Shown here: one piece after another, positions 1 through 11,405 of the stretch | Layout of the letters: every line of letters begins with the position of its first letter | How positions within the stretch are numbered: position 1 is the first letter of the stretch | NCBI RefSeq assembly: GCF_928368155.1 | Contig: NZ_CAKMRU010000001.1 | Span: 124,001 to 188,000, forward strand | DNA length: 64,000 bases | From: Anaerococcus ihuae | Lineage (GTDB): Bacteria; Bacillota; Clostridia; Tissierellales; Peptoniphilaceae | Reading direction: 5' to 3' | Position numbers and translations under genes: made by a program | Notes under the pieces: generated by a model | Told to the model about the DNA's origin: nothing | The model's input: the letters and a program-made list of their open reading frames with translations, nothing else | Database searches by the model: none

Positions 1-3259
<3,259 letters not shown>

Positions 3260-3264
3260 TAAGT

Positions 3265-3300
3265 AAAAGATTGGCTTTTGTCCAATCTTTTATTTTCTAA
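3265..3300 (+). terminator. Terminator after guaB
   Basis: A perfect 10-bp stem (3265-3274 with 3282-3291) and a 7-nt loop run into a T-rich tract just after the guaB stop. It ends the purL-guaB transcript. Confidence 0.85.
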
Positions 3301-3344
3301 AAAATTGGGGTAAGAATATAATAAGAAAAAATTTAGGGGGATAT

Positions 3345-3737
3345 ATGTCAGATCTTACAAAAATAATTATTGATTATTATAAAGGAAAAAATCTATCAAT
3401 TGAGGAAATTGCAGAAGAGCTAGATAAGGCAAAGATTGAAGTTGTTGAAAATTTTTTGGACAACAAATTATATGTTAAAAAGAGAAATGGAAAAATTGAA
3501 TTATTTGATATAGAAAAAATATCAAGATCCATAAAAAATGCAGCAAGAGATGGGGAAATAGAACTTAACACTTCTGATGTATCCATTTTAAAAAATGATC
3601 TAGAAAAAATAGTAGAAAAAAATCATCAAAGAATTCTTCCTACATCTAAAATTAAAGAATATGTAGAAAATATTTTGGAAGAAGACGGATATAAAAAAGT
3701 GTTAGAAAAATACAAAACTTATATTAAAAAGAAATAA
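3345..3737 (+). CDS. Small HTH-like plus ATP-cone domain protein
   Basis: This 130-residue protein has a recognisable ATP-cone at about residues 42-128. It opens with YVKKRNGKIELFD, continues with KISRSIKNAA and ends with a helix pair around ILEEDGY. ATP-cones bind ATP or dATP and act as allosteric sensors in ribonucleotide reductase and in the repressor NrdR. The first ~40 residues (KIIIDYYKGKNLSIEEIAEEL) look like a helix-turn-helix rather than the CxxC zinc ribbon of NrdR; the protein has no cysteines at all. It sits alone between guaB and the minus-strand lrgB. A TATAAT lies at 3317-3322 and a GGGGG ribosome site precedes the ATG. A role as a nucleotide-sensing regulator is inference from the domains. 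It could also be a non-DNA-binding adaptor. Confidence 0.7.
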   Translation: MSDLTKIIIDYYKGKNLSIEEIAEELDKAKIEVVENFLDNKLYVKKRNGKIELFDIEKISRSIKNAARDGEIELNTSDVSILKNDLEKIVEKNHQRILPTSKIKEYVENILEEDGYKKVLEKYKTYIKKK

Positions 3738-3765
3738 AATGAGCCGACAAGGCTCATTTTAAATT
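3736..3765. terminator. Bidirectional terminator between the ATP-cone gene and lrgB
   Basis: A perfect 10-bp palindromic stem (3736-3745 with 3751-3760) with a 5-nt loop overlaps the stop codon of the plus-strand gene. It is flanked by A- and T-rich tracts, so it can serve both convergent genes. Confidence 0.8.
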
Positions 3766-3769
3766 TCTA

Positions 3770-4462
3770 TTAAATTATTATTTCAACTAATTTCATAGCA
3801 ATTGGCATTATTATTACAGCAGTTATTCCAGCAATAGCAATAGAAAGACCGCTCATTGCTCCTTGAATTTCTCCCATAAGTCTTGCCTGGCTTGTTCCTA
3901 CGGCATGGGATGATGTCCCTATGGCAACTCCTTGGGCAACAGGATCTTTTATTCTAAATATTTTCATTACGATAGGGGCAAAAACTGCTCCGCTTACTCC
4001 TCTAATTACAACTACAATTGCAGTAAGTCCAATTATTCCTTGGTATTCTCCGGAAAGAGAAATAGCTATTGCTGTTGTTATTGATTGTGGAATTAAACTT
4101 GCAACTAAATTTTTATCAATTTGGAATATTTTTGATAAAAATATGGCAAGCACAAATGAAAATATTGTTCCAAATCCAACTCCAACAAGTATTGGCAAAA
4201 TATTTTTCTTTAGTGTGTCAAGATTTGCATATAAGTCTAAAACCATTGCAACTGTTGCAGGTCCTATAAAAAATGCTATAAAATCTCCACCTTTTTTGTA
4301 ATATTCGTAGTCGATTCCTGTAATGGATAAAAATCCTATAATCAAAAGTATAGCAATAAGAAGTGGATTTGCTATAGGAGTTTTTAATTTTTTATTTATC
4401 CATTTCCCAATTTCGTAGGCAGCAAAGGATAAAACTATGCCGAAATATTGATTATCAAGCAT
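3770..4462 (-). CDS. lrgB: LrgB/CidB family membrane protein
   Basis: This 230-residue integral membrane protein has about seven hydrophobic segments, a normal length for LrgB/CidB. The family-typical core SLIPQSITTAIAISLSGE and the glycine/serine-rich IGTSSHAVGTSQA stretch are present. LrgB acts with LrgA. The pair was first described as an antiholin system for murein hydrolase export. Related pairs in Bacillus and streptococci move pyruvate or a related small acid. Here it is the last gene of a minus-strand operon behind a GlcD-type oxidase and overlaps lrgA by 8 bp. That context favours a 2-hydroxyacid or pyruvate transport role over autolysis, but this is inference. Confidence 0.88.
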   Translation of the reverse strand: MLDNQYFGIVLSFAAYEIGKWINKKLKTPIANPLLIAILLIIGFLSITGIDYEYYKKGGDFIAFFIGPATVAMVLDLYANLDTLKKNILPILVGVGFGTIFSFVLAIFLSKIFQIDKNLVASLIPQSITTAIAISLSGEYQGIIGLTAIVVVIRGVSGAVFAPIVMKIFRIKDPVAQGVAIGTSSHAVGTSQARLMGEIQGAMSGLSIAIAGITAVIIMPIAMKLVEIII

Positions 4463-4811
4463 CTTTCCTCCTTTGTAAAAATTGCACTACAAGTCCTGTA
4501 AGAGCCATTGAAATTATTGTTCCAATTATAACTAAAATGATTATTTGGAAAATTTTTCCTTTTATGACATCAACATTAGCAAGTATTCCTACTCCTGCTG
4601 GTACAAAAAGAAAAGCTAAATTTTTTAAAATACCATCAGAAGTTTCTTTTATATCTTCACTTTTGAGTATGTTAAATTGTAGGGCGATAAAAAGATAAAT
4701 CATTCCATAAACAGGTTCTGGTATAGGATAATTTATAATACTTCTTGTAATAGCTCCTAAAAATAAACAAACACAAAGGATTACAAATTCTTTTAGGTAA
4801 TTCATAATCAA
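4455..4811 (-). CDS. lrgA: LrgA/CidA family holin-like membrane protein
   Basis: This 118-residue protein has four hydrophobic helices and the LrgA/CidA layout: an N-terminal LFLGAITR segment, a central YGMIYLFIALQF and a third segment LAFLFVPAGVGILA. The last is the signature stretch of the family. It forms a membrane unit with LrgB, whose start overlaps its 3' end. Its start lies 11 bp after the glcD stop, so all three genes should share one transcript. Within the family the function is either holin-like or as part of a pyruvate/lactate-type transporter. The neighbouring FAD oxidase makes the second reading attractive, without proof. Confidence 0.85.
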   Translation of the reverse strand: MIMNYLKEFVILCVCLFLGAITRSIINYPIPEPVYGMIYLFIALQFNILKSEDIKETSDGILKNLAFLFVPAGVGILANVDVIKGKIFQIIILVIIGTIISMALTGLVVQFLQRRKDA

Positions 4812-4822
4812 ATCCTTTAAAT

Positions 4823-6250
4823 TTACTCACCTAATAAGGCAATAACTTTATCTGGATTTAAAATCATATTTGGGTCAAAGGCTTTTTTGATTCCTCTCAT
4901 TATCTCGATATTTACATCTCCTTCAAAATTCTTTAAGTATTTTTTCTTTCCATGACCAATTCCATGTTCACCAGAAATTTTTCCACCTAAATCATATGCT
5001 TTTTTGTAAATTACATCCATGAATTTGTCGACTTCTTCTTTAAATTGATCAAGCTTATCTTCTTCGTTTGATAGGGTATAGATGTGTAAGTTTCCATCAC
5101 CAGCATGGCCGAAAGATTTTACATCAAACATGTAAGATTCACTTTCCTTGTTAACAAAGTTTATATATTCAGCAATTTTTGTAACTGGAACAACCACATC
5201 ACATTCATCCAAAAGTTTATTTTGAGTTTCAATTGCTTCAAGGAAAGAACTTCTTGCAGCCCAAGCATCTTTGATTGCATTTGGAGTATCAGCAACCAAA
5301 ACATCAATAGCTCCGTTATCAACCAAAACTTCAGCAGCTTGCTCAAGAGTATTGTCGATTAAATCCTCATCATCTCCATCAAAAGTAATTAATAAATAAG
5401 CTCCAACATCAATTCCTTCCATAGTTTTTGGGAAAGTTTCCTTGCCTATATATTTTTCGCTTGCAATAACAATATCTCTTTCCATAAATTCTATAGCTTG
5501 AGGATTTAAATTATTTTGGAATAATTTTGGAACAGTAGAAATACAATCATCCAAATCTTCAAAAGGCACAATTAAAGAAACAGTATGTTTAGGATTTGGG
5601 ACTATTTTTAAAGTAAGCTCAGTTATAATTCCAAGAGTACCTTCACTTCCAACCATCAAATCTTTTAAAGAATAACCTGTAGAAGATTTAGAAACAATAG
5701 ATCCAAAAGTTGTAATTTCTCCATTTGGCAAAACAACTTCCATTTTTCTTACATAATCACGAGTTGTTCCATATTTAACTGCACGCATTCCACCAGCATT
5801 TAGTGAAACATTTCCACCAAGTGTAGCATTTTTTTCACCTGGATCAGGTGGATATAAATATCCTTTATCAAGGCAGGCTTGAGCTAAAGTACTTAACAAA
5901 ACTCCAGATTCAACACGAACAACCATGTTGTCTTCGTCAAATTCTAAAATTTTGTTCATAGATTGCATATTAATCATTACACCATTTTTAATAGCAACGC
6001 CAGCACCAGTCAAACCACTACCAGCACCTCTTGCTATTACAGGAATTTTATTTTCATTACATATTTTCATAATATTTGCTACATCTTCTTTACAAGTAGC
6101 ATCAACCAAAAGATCTGGAATGCCTTGTCCATATATTGGCATTTCATCGTGGAAAAAATCTTCATTTATTTCTTCTCCCACATAAACTTTTCCATTGACA
6201 GATGATTTGATTTTTTCAATAATTTCATCGTTAATTTTGTTGTAACACAT
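4823..6250 (-). CDS. FAD-linked 2-hydroxyacid oxidase/dehydrogenase, GlcD/LctD type
   Basis: This 475-residue flavoprotein is of the GlcD / D-lactate dehydrogenase family. The N-terminal PCMH-type FAD domain shows ARGAGSGLTGAG, PPDPGEKNATLGGN and LMVGSEGTLGIITE. The C-terminal FAD-oxidase domain carries KSFGHAGDGNLHIYTL and GKISGEHGIGHGKK, with the substrate/metal-binding histidines. Such proteins oxidise lactate or glycolate; in acetogens (LctD) they work with EtfAB to push lactate electrons to NAD+. Here etfB and etfA lie in the divergent bcd operon 0.6 kb away, and lrgA-lrgB follow in the same operon. The ATG is preceded by a strong AGGAGGG. Substrate and stereochemistry cannot be read from the sequence. 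Confidence 0.85.
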   Translation of the reverse strand: MCYNKINDEIIEKIKSSVNGKVYVGEEINEDFFHDEMPIYGQGIPDLLVDATCKEDVANIMKICNENKIPVIARGAGSGLTGAGVAIKNGVMINMQSMNKILEFDEDNMVVRVESGVLLSTLAQACLDKGYLYPPDPGEKNATLGGNVSLNAGGMRAVKYGTTRDYVRKMEVVLPNGEITTFGSIVSKSSTGYSLKDLMVGSEGTLGIITELTLKIVPNPKHTVSLIVPFEDLDDCISTVPKLFQNNLNPQAIEFMERDIVIASEKYIGKETFPKTMEGIDVGAYLLITFDGDDEDLIDNTLEQAAEVLVDNGAIDVLVADTPNAIKDAWAARSSFLEAIETQNKLLDECDVVVPVTKIAEYINFVNKESESYMFDVKSFGHAGDGNLHIYTLSNEEDKLDQFKEEVDKFMDVIYKKAYDLGGKISGEHGIGHGKKKYLKNFEGDVNIEIMRGIKKAFDPNMILNPDKVIALLGE

Positions 6251-6507
6251 TTTTCCCTCCTAAATTTAAATAGTAATTAATATGTATAATTAACTTGCCA
6301 CATTAGTTGTCTATTTAAGTATAACATTATTTTAACAATCGGAAAAGCTTTCCCATAAATAATTAAAATATAAACAATATTTATTTTCTCATATAAAAAT
6401 ATGTAATATATATATGTTTAAATTTTCCTAAAATTAAATTATAAATAAATATCAAATAAATAGAGTAATTAAAGATGAATGAAGATTTTTAATATATTGA
6501 TAAAGAT

Positions 6508-6535
6508 TTGACAGATTGACAGGTTATGATATTAT
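6508..6535 (+). promoter_or_regulatory. Distal candidate promoter for bcd-etfBA
   Basis: TTGACA (6508-6513) and TATTAT (6530-6535) are 16 bp apart. A second TTGACA overlaps in the spacer (6516-6521), giving a repeated hexamer 8 bp apart that could also be a protein site. Confidence 0.5.
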
Positions 6536-6704
6536 TATAGTGTAGGTAAAGATATTTTGGGAAATCTTTTTTCTTTAATATTGTTATAAATAAATTAAAT
6601 CAAAATTGCATTTTCAATCTAGATTTTTTATTTACCAAGAAAAGATTTTCAAAATATTTAAGGACTTAAAGCTTAAAAGCTTGATAAATAATTAGCTAAG
6701 AGGC

Positions 6705-6736
6705 TTGACAAGTCTAAGTCCCATTGTTAATATAAT
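6705..6736 (+). promoter_or_regulatory. Proximal candidate promoter for bcd-etfBA
   Basis: TTGACA at 6705-6710 is followed by TATAAT at 6731-6736. The 20-bp spacing is long; a weaker TAATAT at 6728-6733 gives 17 bp. Transcription from here would leave a leader of about 75 nt before the bcd ATG. Confidence 0.5.
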
Positions 6737-6817
6737 AACATAGGCAATCAAAAGTGTTTCTAGATATTATTTTTAACGATAAAAATAATAAATATGGAAA
6801 ATTATTTAGGAGAAAAT

Positions 6818-7954
6818 ATGTATAAATTATCAGAAGATTATGAAGAAATGAGAGAAATGTTTCATGATTTTGCAGAAGGCGAAGTTAAACCTTTAGCTCA
6901 AAAAGTTGACGAAGAACACATGTTCCCAGAAGAAACAGTTGCAAAAATGCAAGAATTAGGTTTCTTTGGTATACCATTTGATGAAGAATTTGGCGGACAA
7001 GGTGCTGACACACTTACATATGTACTTGCAGTTGAAGAAATTTCAAAATATTGTGCATCAACAGGTGTAGTTTTATCAGCTCACACATCTTTATGTGCAG
7101 ATTGTATAAACAAATTTGCTAATGATGAACAAAAGAAAAAATATCTAACACCACTTGCAAGCGGAGAAAAATTAGGAGCTTTCGCTCTAACAGAACCAAA
7201 TGCTGGAACTGATGCTTCAGGTCAACAAACAGTTGCAAAACTTGATGGTGATGAATATGTACTTAATGGTACAAAAATATTTATTACAAATGGTGGATAC
7301 GCTGAAACATATATTGTATTTGCTATGACAGATAAATCTAAAGGAAATCATGGTATTTCTGCATTTATAGTTGAAAAAGGAACAAAAGGATTTGATTTTG
7401 GTACTCTTGAAAACAAAATGGGAATCAATGGTTCATCAACTATGGAATTAATCTTCCAAGATTGTAGAATACCTAAAGAAAATTTACTTGGTGAAGAAGG
7501 TAAAGGATTTAAGATTGCTATGGCTACTCTTGATGGAGGAAGAATAGGAATCGCAGCTCAAGCTCTTGGTATTGCAGAAGGTGCTTTAGAAAAAGCTATT
7601 CAATATTCTAAAGAAAGAGAACAATTTGGACGTCCTTTAGCAAAATTCCAAAATACTCAATTTAAATTAGCTGAAATGGCTATAGAAATAGAAGCAGCAA
7701 GACACTTAGTTTATAAGGCAGCTAGCCTAAAAGATGCTGGTGAAAATTATTCAGTAGCAGCAGCTATGGCAAAATTAAAAGCTTCAAGAACAGCATCATA
7801 TGTAGCAAGTAGAGCAGTTCAAATTCTTGGTGGATATGGATATATCAAAGAATATGATGTTGAAAGAATGATGAGAGATGCAAAAATTACAGAAATTTAT
7901 GAAGGTACTTCAGAAGTAATGTTAATGGTTGTATCAGGAGCCTTATTAAGATAA
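6818..7954 (+). CDS. bcd: Butyryl-CoA dehydrogenase (short-chain acyl-CoA dehydrogenase)
   Basis: This is a 378-residue acyl-CoA dehydrogenase of normal length. The start at 6818 is chosen because AGGAG lies just before it; the ATG 24 bp earlier has no such site. The signature AFALTEPNAGTDA, the arginine-containing REQFGRPLAKFQ and the C-terminal EIYEGTSEV, whose Glu is the catalytic base of short-chain enzymes, are all present. etfB and etfA follow directly, the classic set for the butyrate pathway. In clostridia the Bcd-EtfAB complex reduces crotonyl-CoA with NADH while passing a second electron to ferredoxin. Here that activity is inferred from gene order and family. A second, fused acyl-CoA dehydrogenase lies at 61.6 kb. 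Confidence 0.93.
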   Translation: MYKLSEDYEEMREMFHDFAEGEVKPLAQKVDEEHMFPEETVAKMQELGFFGIPFDEEFGGQGADTLTYVLAVEEISKYCASTGVVLSAHTSLCADCINKFANDEQKKKYLTPLASGEKLGAFALTEPNAGTDASGQQTVAKLDGDEYVLNGTKIFITNGGYAETYIVFAMTDKSKGNHGISAFIVEKGTKGFDFGTLENKMGINGSSTMELIFQDCRIPKENLLGEEGKGFKIAMATLDGGRIGIAAQALGIAEGALEKAIQYSKEREQFGRPLAKFQNTQFKLAEMAIEIEAARHLVYKAASLKDAGENYSVAAAMAKLKASRTASYVASRAVQILGGYGYIKEYDVERMMRDAKITEIYEGTSEVMLMVVSGALLR

Positions 7955-7981
7955 GTTATAGTAAAAATTTAGGAGGAATAA

Positions 7982-8794
7982 ATGAATATATTTGTATGTG
8001 CAAAGCAAGTTCCAGATACTAATGAAATTAAAATAGACCCTGAAACTAATACTCTTATTAGAAAGGGAGTTCCTAGTATCTTAAATACTTATGATGCTTT
8101 TGCCCTTGAACAAGCTTTAAGAATAAAAGATAAAGATCCAGAAAATGTAAAAATTACAGTAATTTCAATGGGACCACCTCAAGCTGAATCAATGCTTAGA
8201 GATACTTTAGCAGTAGGAGCTGACAAGGCATACTTGGTTACTGATAGAAAATTTGGTGGTTCTGATACACTAGCAACAAGCTATATTATTTCAGAAGCTA
8301 TAAAAGAAGTTGCTAAAAAAGAAGGCGATTATGACATGATTTTCTGTGGTCTTCAAGCAATTGATGGAGATACAGCTCAAGTAGGTCCAGAAATCGCTGA
8401 ACACTTAGACCTTCCACAAGTAACTTATGCTTATACAGCAGAATTAAATGATGAAGGAATCAAAGTTCTTAAAGAAGTTGAAGGTGGAGCATTAAATATT
8501 CAAGCTAAACTTCCAGCACTTGTAACATTTACAAAATATGGTGATGAAGAATTAAGATATCCTAAAATCAAAAATAAAATGAAAGCTAAAAAAGCTACAA
8601 TTGAACAAATTACTTTTGAAGAACTAAAAGAAAATATTGACGAAACAGCAATAGGACTTAAAGGTTCACCAACAAGAGTTAAAAAATCTTATACACCTGA
8701 ACATAAGAAATCTGGAGAAATCTACAACGATGAAGATGCTAGCGTTTCTGTAGATAAGTTAATAAATGCTCTTTCTGATGAGAAACTTATTTAG
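7982..8794 (+). CDS. etfB: Electron transfer flavoprotein, beta subunit
   Basis: This 270-residue protein starts with NIFVCAKQVPDTNEIKIDP and contains the GVPSILNTYDAFALEQAL stretch. It also has CGLQAIDGDTAQVGPEIAEHL, typical of EtfB. With EtfA it forms the flavin-bearing heterodimer that passes electrons between NADH, ferredoxin and Bcd. It is preceded by AGGAGG and lies 27 bp after bcd and 10 bp before etfA, so it is co-transcribed. It is also the only EtfB visible in the window, and therefore the nearest candidate partner for the EtfA-like domain inside the fusion protein at 61.6 kb and for the GlcD oxidase upstream. Confidence 0.95.
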   Translation: MNIFVCAKQVPDTNEIKIDPETNTLIRKGVPSILNTYDAFALEQALRIKDKDPENVKITVISMGPPQAESMLRDTLAVGADKAYLVTDRKFGGSDTLATSYIISEAIKEVAKKEGDYDMIFCGLQAIDGDTAQVGPEIAEHLDLPQVTYAYTAELNDEGIKVLKEVEGGALNIQAKLPALVTFTKYGDEELRYPKIKNKMKAKKATIEQITFEELKENIDETAIGLKGSPTRVKKSYTPEHKKSGEIYNDEDASVSVDKLINALSDEKLI

Positions 8795-8804
8795 GAGGAT
8801 ATAG

Positions 8805-9809
8805 ATGAGTGAAAATAAAAATCTTTGGGTAATTGTAGAAACAAAAGAAGATGGATCAGCTGTAAATGTTGGCCTTGAACTAATGAATCCAGGAAGAAAA
8901 ATGGCTGATGCTATTGATGAAAAACTTTATGCTATAATTATCGGATCAAATGTTGATAAGGCTAAAGAAGAAGTTAAAGAATATGGTGTAGATGGAATTA
9001 TCACAGTTGATGATGAAGTTTACAAAGAATATAATACTGAAATTTATGCAGACGCAATAGACCAATTAGTAAAAAAATATAGTCCAAATATAATCTTAAT
9101 TGGTGCAACAAACCAAGGAAGAGATTTGGGACCAAGAGTTTCAGCTAGACTTCACACAGGACTTACAGCAGACTGTACAGAACTTGGTATTGACGCTGAG
9201 AAAAAAGAAGTTAGATGGACAAGACCTGCATTTGGTGGAAACTTAATGGCTATGATTTTATGTCCAGACCACAGACCACAAATGGGAACTGTTAGACCAG
9301 GAGTATTCTCAAAAGAAGCTATTGGAGCTAAAGATGATATAGATGTAATTGATGAAGATATCAAATTTGAAGGTGAAGCTAGAACAAAAATATTAGATTT
9401 CATTCCAAGAGATGAGGGAGATGAAGTTGATTTAGTTGGAGCTGAATTTATAGTTTCTGGTGGACGTGGACTTGGAGATCCTAAAAACTTCTCACTTATT
9501 AAAGATTTAGCAGATGCACTTGATGGAACTGTTGGATCAAGCCGTGCGGCTGTAGATGCTGGTTGGATTTCACACTCCCACCAAGTAGGACAATCAGGAA
9601 AAACTGTAGGACCAAGAGTTTATATAGCTGTAGGAATTTCTGGAGCTATCCAACACTTGGCAGGTATAAATGCTGCTGATAAAGTTATAGCAATAAATAA
9701 AGATCCAGATGCTCCAATATTTGGTAGAGCTGACTATGGTATAGTTGGAGATTTATTTGAAGTTGTACCAAAACTTACAGAAGCAATAAATAAGAAAAAA
9801 GGAAAATAA
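8805..9809 (+). CDS. etfA: Electron transfer flavoprotein, alpha subunit
   Basis: This 334-residue protein has the full two-domain EtfA layout. An N-terminal Rossmann-like domain is followed by the C-terminal FAD domain. The latter shows SGGRGLGDPKNF, SSRAAVDAGW, HQVGQSGKTV and APIFGRADYGIVGD, which hold the conserved FAD contacts. It has an AGGAGG site and is the last gene of bcd-etfB-etfA, with a strong terminator 54 bp downstream. It provides a useful internal comparison: the fusion protein at 61.6 kb contains only the second domain of this fold. Confidence 0.96.
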   Translation: MSENKNLWVIVETKEDGSAVNVGLELMNPGRKMADAIDEKLYAIIIGSNVDKAKEEVKEYGVDGIITVDDEVYKEYNTEIYADAIDQLVKKYSPNIILIGATNQGRDLGPRVSARLHTGLTADCTELGIDAEKKEVRWTRPAFGGNLMAMILCPDHRPQMGTVRPGVFSKEAIGAKDDIDVIDEDIKFEGEARTKILDFIPRDEGDEVDLVGAEFIVSGGRGLGDPKNFSLIKDLADALDGTVGSSRAAVDAGWISHSHQVGQSGKTVGPRVYIAVGISGAIQHLAGINAADKVIAINKDPDAPIFGRADYGIVGDLFEVVPKLTEAINKKKGK

Positions 9810-9862
9810 TTAAATTAAATTTATAAATTTGGGTATATCATTATTAGTATCTCAAATTGATT

Positions 9863-9896
9863 TTAAGGATGAGATAACTCTCATCCTTAATTTTTA
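9863..9896 (+). terminator. Terminator after etfA
   Basis: A perfect 12-bp stem (9863-9874 with 9879-9890) with a 4-nt loop is followed by five T. It closes the bcd-etfBA operon. Confidence 0.9.
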
Positions 9897-9955
9897 TTAA
9901 AGATAATATAAATTTTTCTATTATTATGAAAATATAAAAGCAAATGGAGGATGAT

Positions 9956-11293
9956 ATGGACTATAGTAAGCTTTATAAAGAAAAATTAATAAGTGCAGGG
10001 GATGCGGCAAAGCTTGTTAAAGATGGAGATTATGTTGACTATTCATGGGGAGTTATTTCGCCACATGATTTTGATGAAGCTTTGGCAAAAGAAATTACTA
10101 ATCTTAATGACATCGTTGTCAGAGGTGGAGTGGAGCTTGAAAAATTCAAAATATTTGATGCTGATCCAACAAATGAACATTTTGTTTATAACTCTTGGCA
10201 TTCTTTGGGACCTATAAGAAAATTAGCTGGCCAAGGAAGAGCGTTTTATGCGCCAATAAAATATTCTGAACTTCCTAAATATTACAGAACATCAATAAAA
10301 AAACCAAATGTTTTTGTAACCCAAGCTACTCCAATGGATGAGCATGGATTTTTTAACTTTGGTGTTTCAGCATCACATCTTTATGCTGCGATTGAAAATT
10401 CAGATATAGTAATAATAGAAGTGAACAAAAATGTACCAAAAGGACTTGGTGGTTATGAAAATTGTATCCACATTAATGAAGTTGATTATATCATTGAAGG
10501 ATCAAATCCAGAAATGATAGCTTTGGGAAAACCTCAACCAAGCGAATTGGATAAGGAAGTTGCAAAATATGTAGTAGAAGAATTAGTTGATGGAGCATGT
10601 CTTCAAATTGGAATTGGTGGACTTCCTACAGCAATTGGAAATGAAATTGCAAATTCTGATTTAAAAGACTTGGGAGTTCATACAGAAATGTATGTAGATT
10701 CTTTTGTAGAATTATCAAAGGCTGGAAAAATTACAGGTAAAAAGAAAAATATTGATAGGGGAAGACAAGTTTATGCCTTTGCAGCTGGTAGCAATGAATT
10801 GTACGATTTTATAGATAATAATGAAGAACTTTGTGCAGCTCCAGTAGATTATTGTAATGGAATAGAACAAATTTCTGCTTTAGATAATTTTATGTCAATA
10901 AACTCAGCCCTTGAAGTTGATTTGAATGGTACAGTTTCTGCTGAAAGTTCTGGAATAAAACATATTTCAGGTTCAGGTGGAGCTTTAGATTTTATGCTTG
11001 GTGCATATAATTCTAAAGGTGGAAAATCTTTTGTAACCCTACATTCATCAAGAGTTGATAAAAAAGGAGTTAGACATTCAAATATAGTTCCAACTTTATT
11101 ACAAGGAACTCAACCAACAGGTTGTAGAGCTAACACTCATTTTATAGCTACAGAGTTTGGTATGGTTAACCTAAAGGGTCAATCTTTATGGGAAAGAACA
11201 GAAAAATTAATTTCAATTGCTCACCCAGAATTTAGAGATGATCTTATAAAAGAGGCTGAAAAAATGAGAATTTGGAGAAAATCTAATAAATAG
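9956..11293 (+). CDS. Butyryl-CoA:acetate CoA-transferase (4-hydroxybutyrate CoA-transferase family)
   Basis: This 445-residue CoA-transferase moves CoA between butyryl-CoA and acetate, the usual final step of butyrate formation in anaerobic Firmicutes. The start at 9956 is favoured because GGAGGA lies just before it; an in-frame ATG at 9944 is inside that site. The catalytic glutamate sits in GVHTEMYVD (about residue 244), and the CoA-binding QIGIGGLPTAIG and the GSGGALDF segment that marks butyryl-CoA:acetate enzymes are present. The related 4-hydroxybutyrate enzymes share the fold, so exact substrate choice remains an inference supported by neighbouring bcd and hbd. Confidence 0.88.
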   Translation: MDYSKLYKEKLISAGDAAKLVKDGDYVDYSWGVISPHDFDEALAKEITNLNDIVVRGGVELEKFKIFDADPTNEHFVYNSWHSLGPIRKLAGQGRAFYAPIKYSELPKYYRTSIKKPNVFVTQATPMDEHGFFNFGVSASHLYAAIENSDIVIIEVNKNVPKGLGGYENCIHINEVDYIIEGSNPEMIALGKPQPSELDKEVAKYVVEELVDGACLQIGIGGLPTAIGNEIANSDLKDLGVHTEMYVDSFVELSKAGKITGKKKNIDRGRQVYAFAAGSNELYDFIDNNEELCAAPVDYCNGIEQISALDNFMSINSALEVDLNGTVSAESSGIKHISGSGGALDFMLGAYNSKGGKSFVTLHSSRVDKKGVRHSNIVPTLLQGTQPTGCRANTHFIATEFGMVNLKGQSLWERTEKLISIAHPEFRDDLIKEAEKMRIWRKSNK

Positions 11294-11314
11294 TTAAAAA
11301 AAAGTCAATATTTC

Positions 11315-11343
11315 TTGATAAAACGGGAAAACAATGTTATAAT
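11315..11343 (+). promoter_or_regulatory. Promoter of hbd
   Basis: TTGATA (11315-11320), a 17-bp spacer and TATAAT (11338-11343), with an extended -10 TG at 11335-11336. This gives an approximately 55-nt leader before hbd and separates it from the CoA-transferase gene. Confidence 0.8.
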
Positions 11344-11405
11344 ATATGTATAAGTTATTAATTTAACAAGCAAACGAAACTTTTTTAAAAAACAAAGGAG
11401 TAAAT

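Larger units (their letters stand above)
6251..6817. other. Divergent control region between glcD and bcd
   Basis: This 567-bp AT-rich region has no credible open reading frame. It holds the AGGAGGG site of glcD on the minus strand near 6256. On the plus strand there are two TTGACA-type promoters (6508-6535 and 6705-6736) and a weak bulged hairpin with a following T-run at 6548-6576. The gap is long for this gene-dense window, which suggests regulation at one or both divergent operons. No known riboswitch was recognised. Confidence 0.6.

Noticed and set aside
6794-6817. An ATG at 6794 as the bcd start
   Set aside because: It has no ribosome site, while the ATG at 6818 has AGGAG at proper spacing and gives the usual N-terminus for the family.
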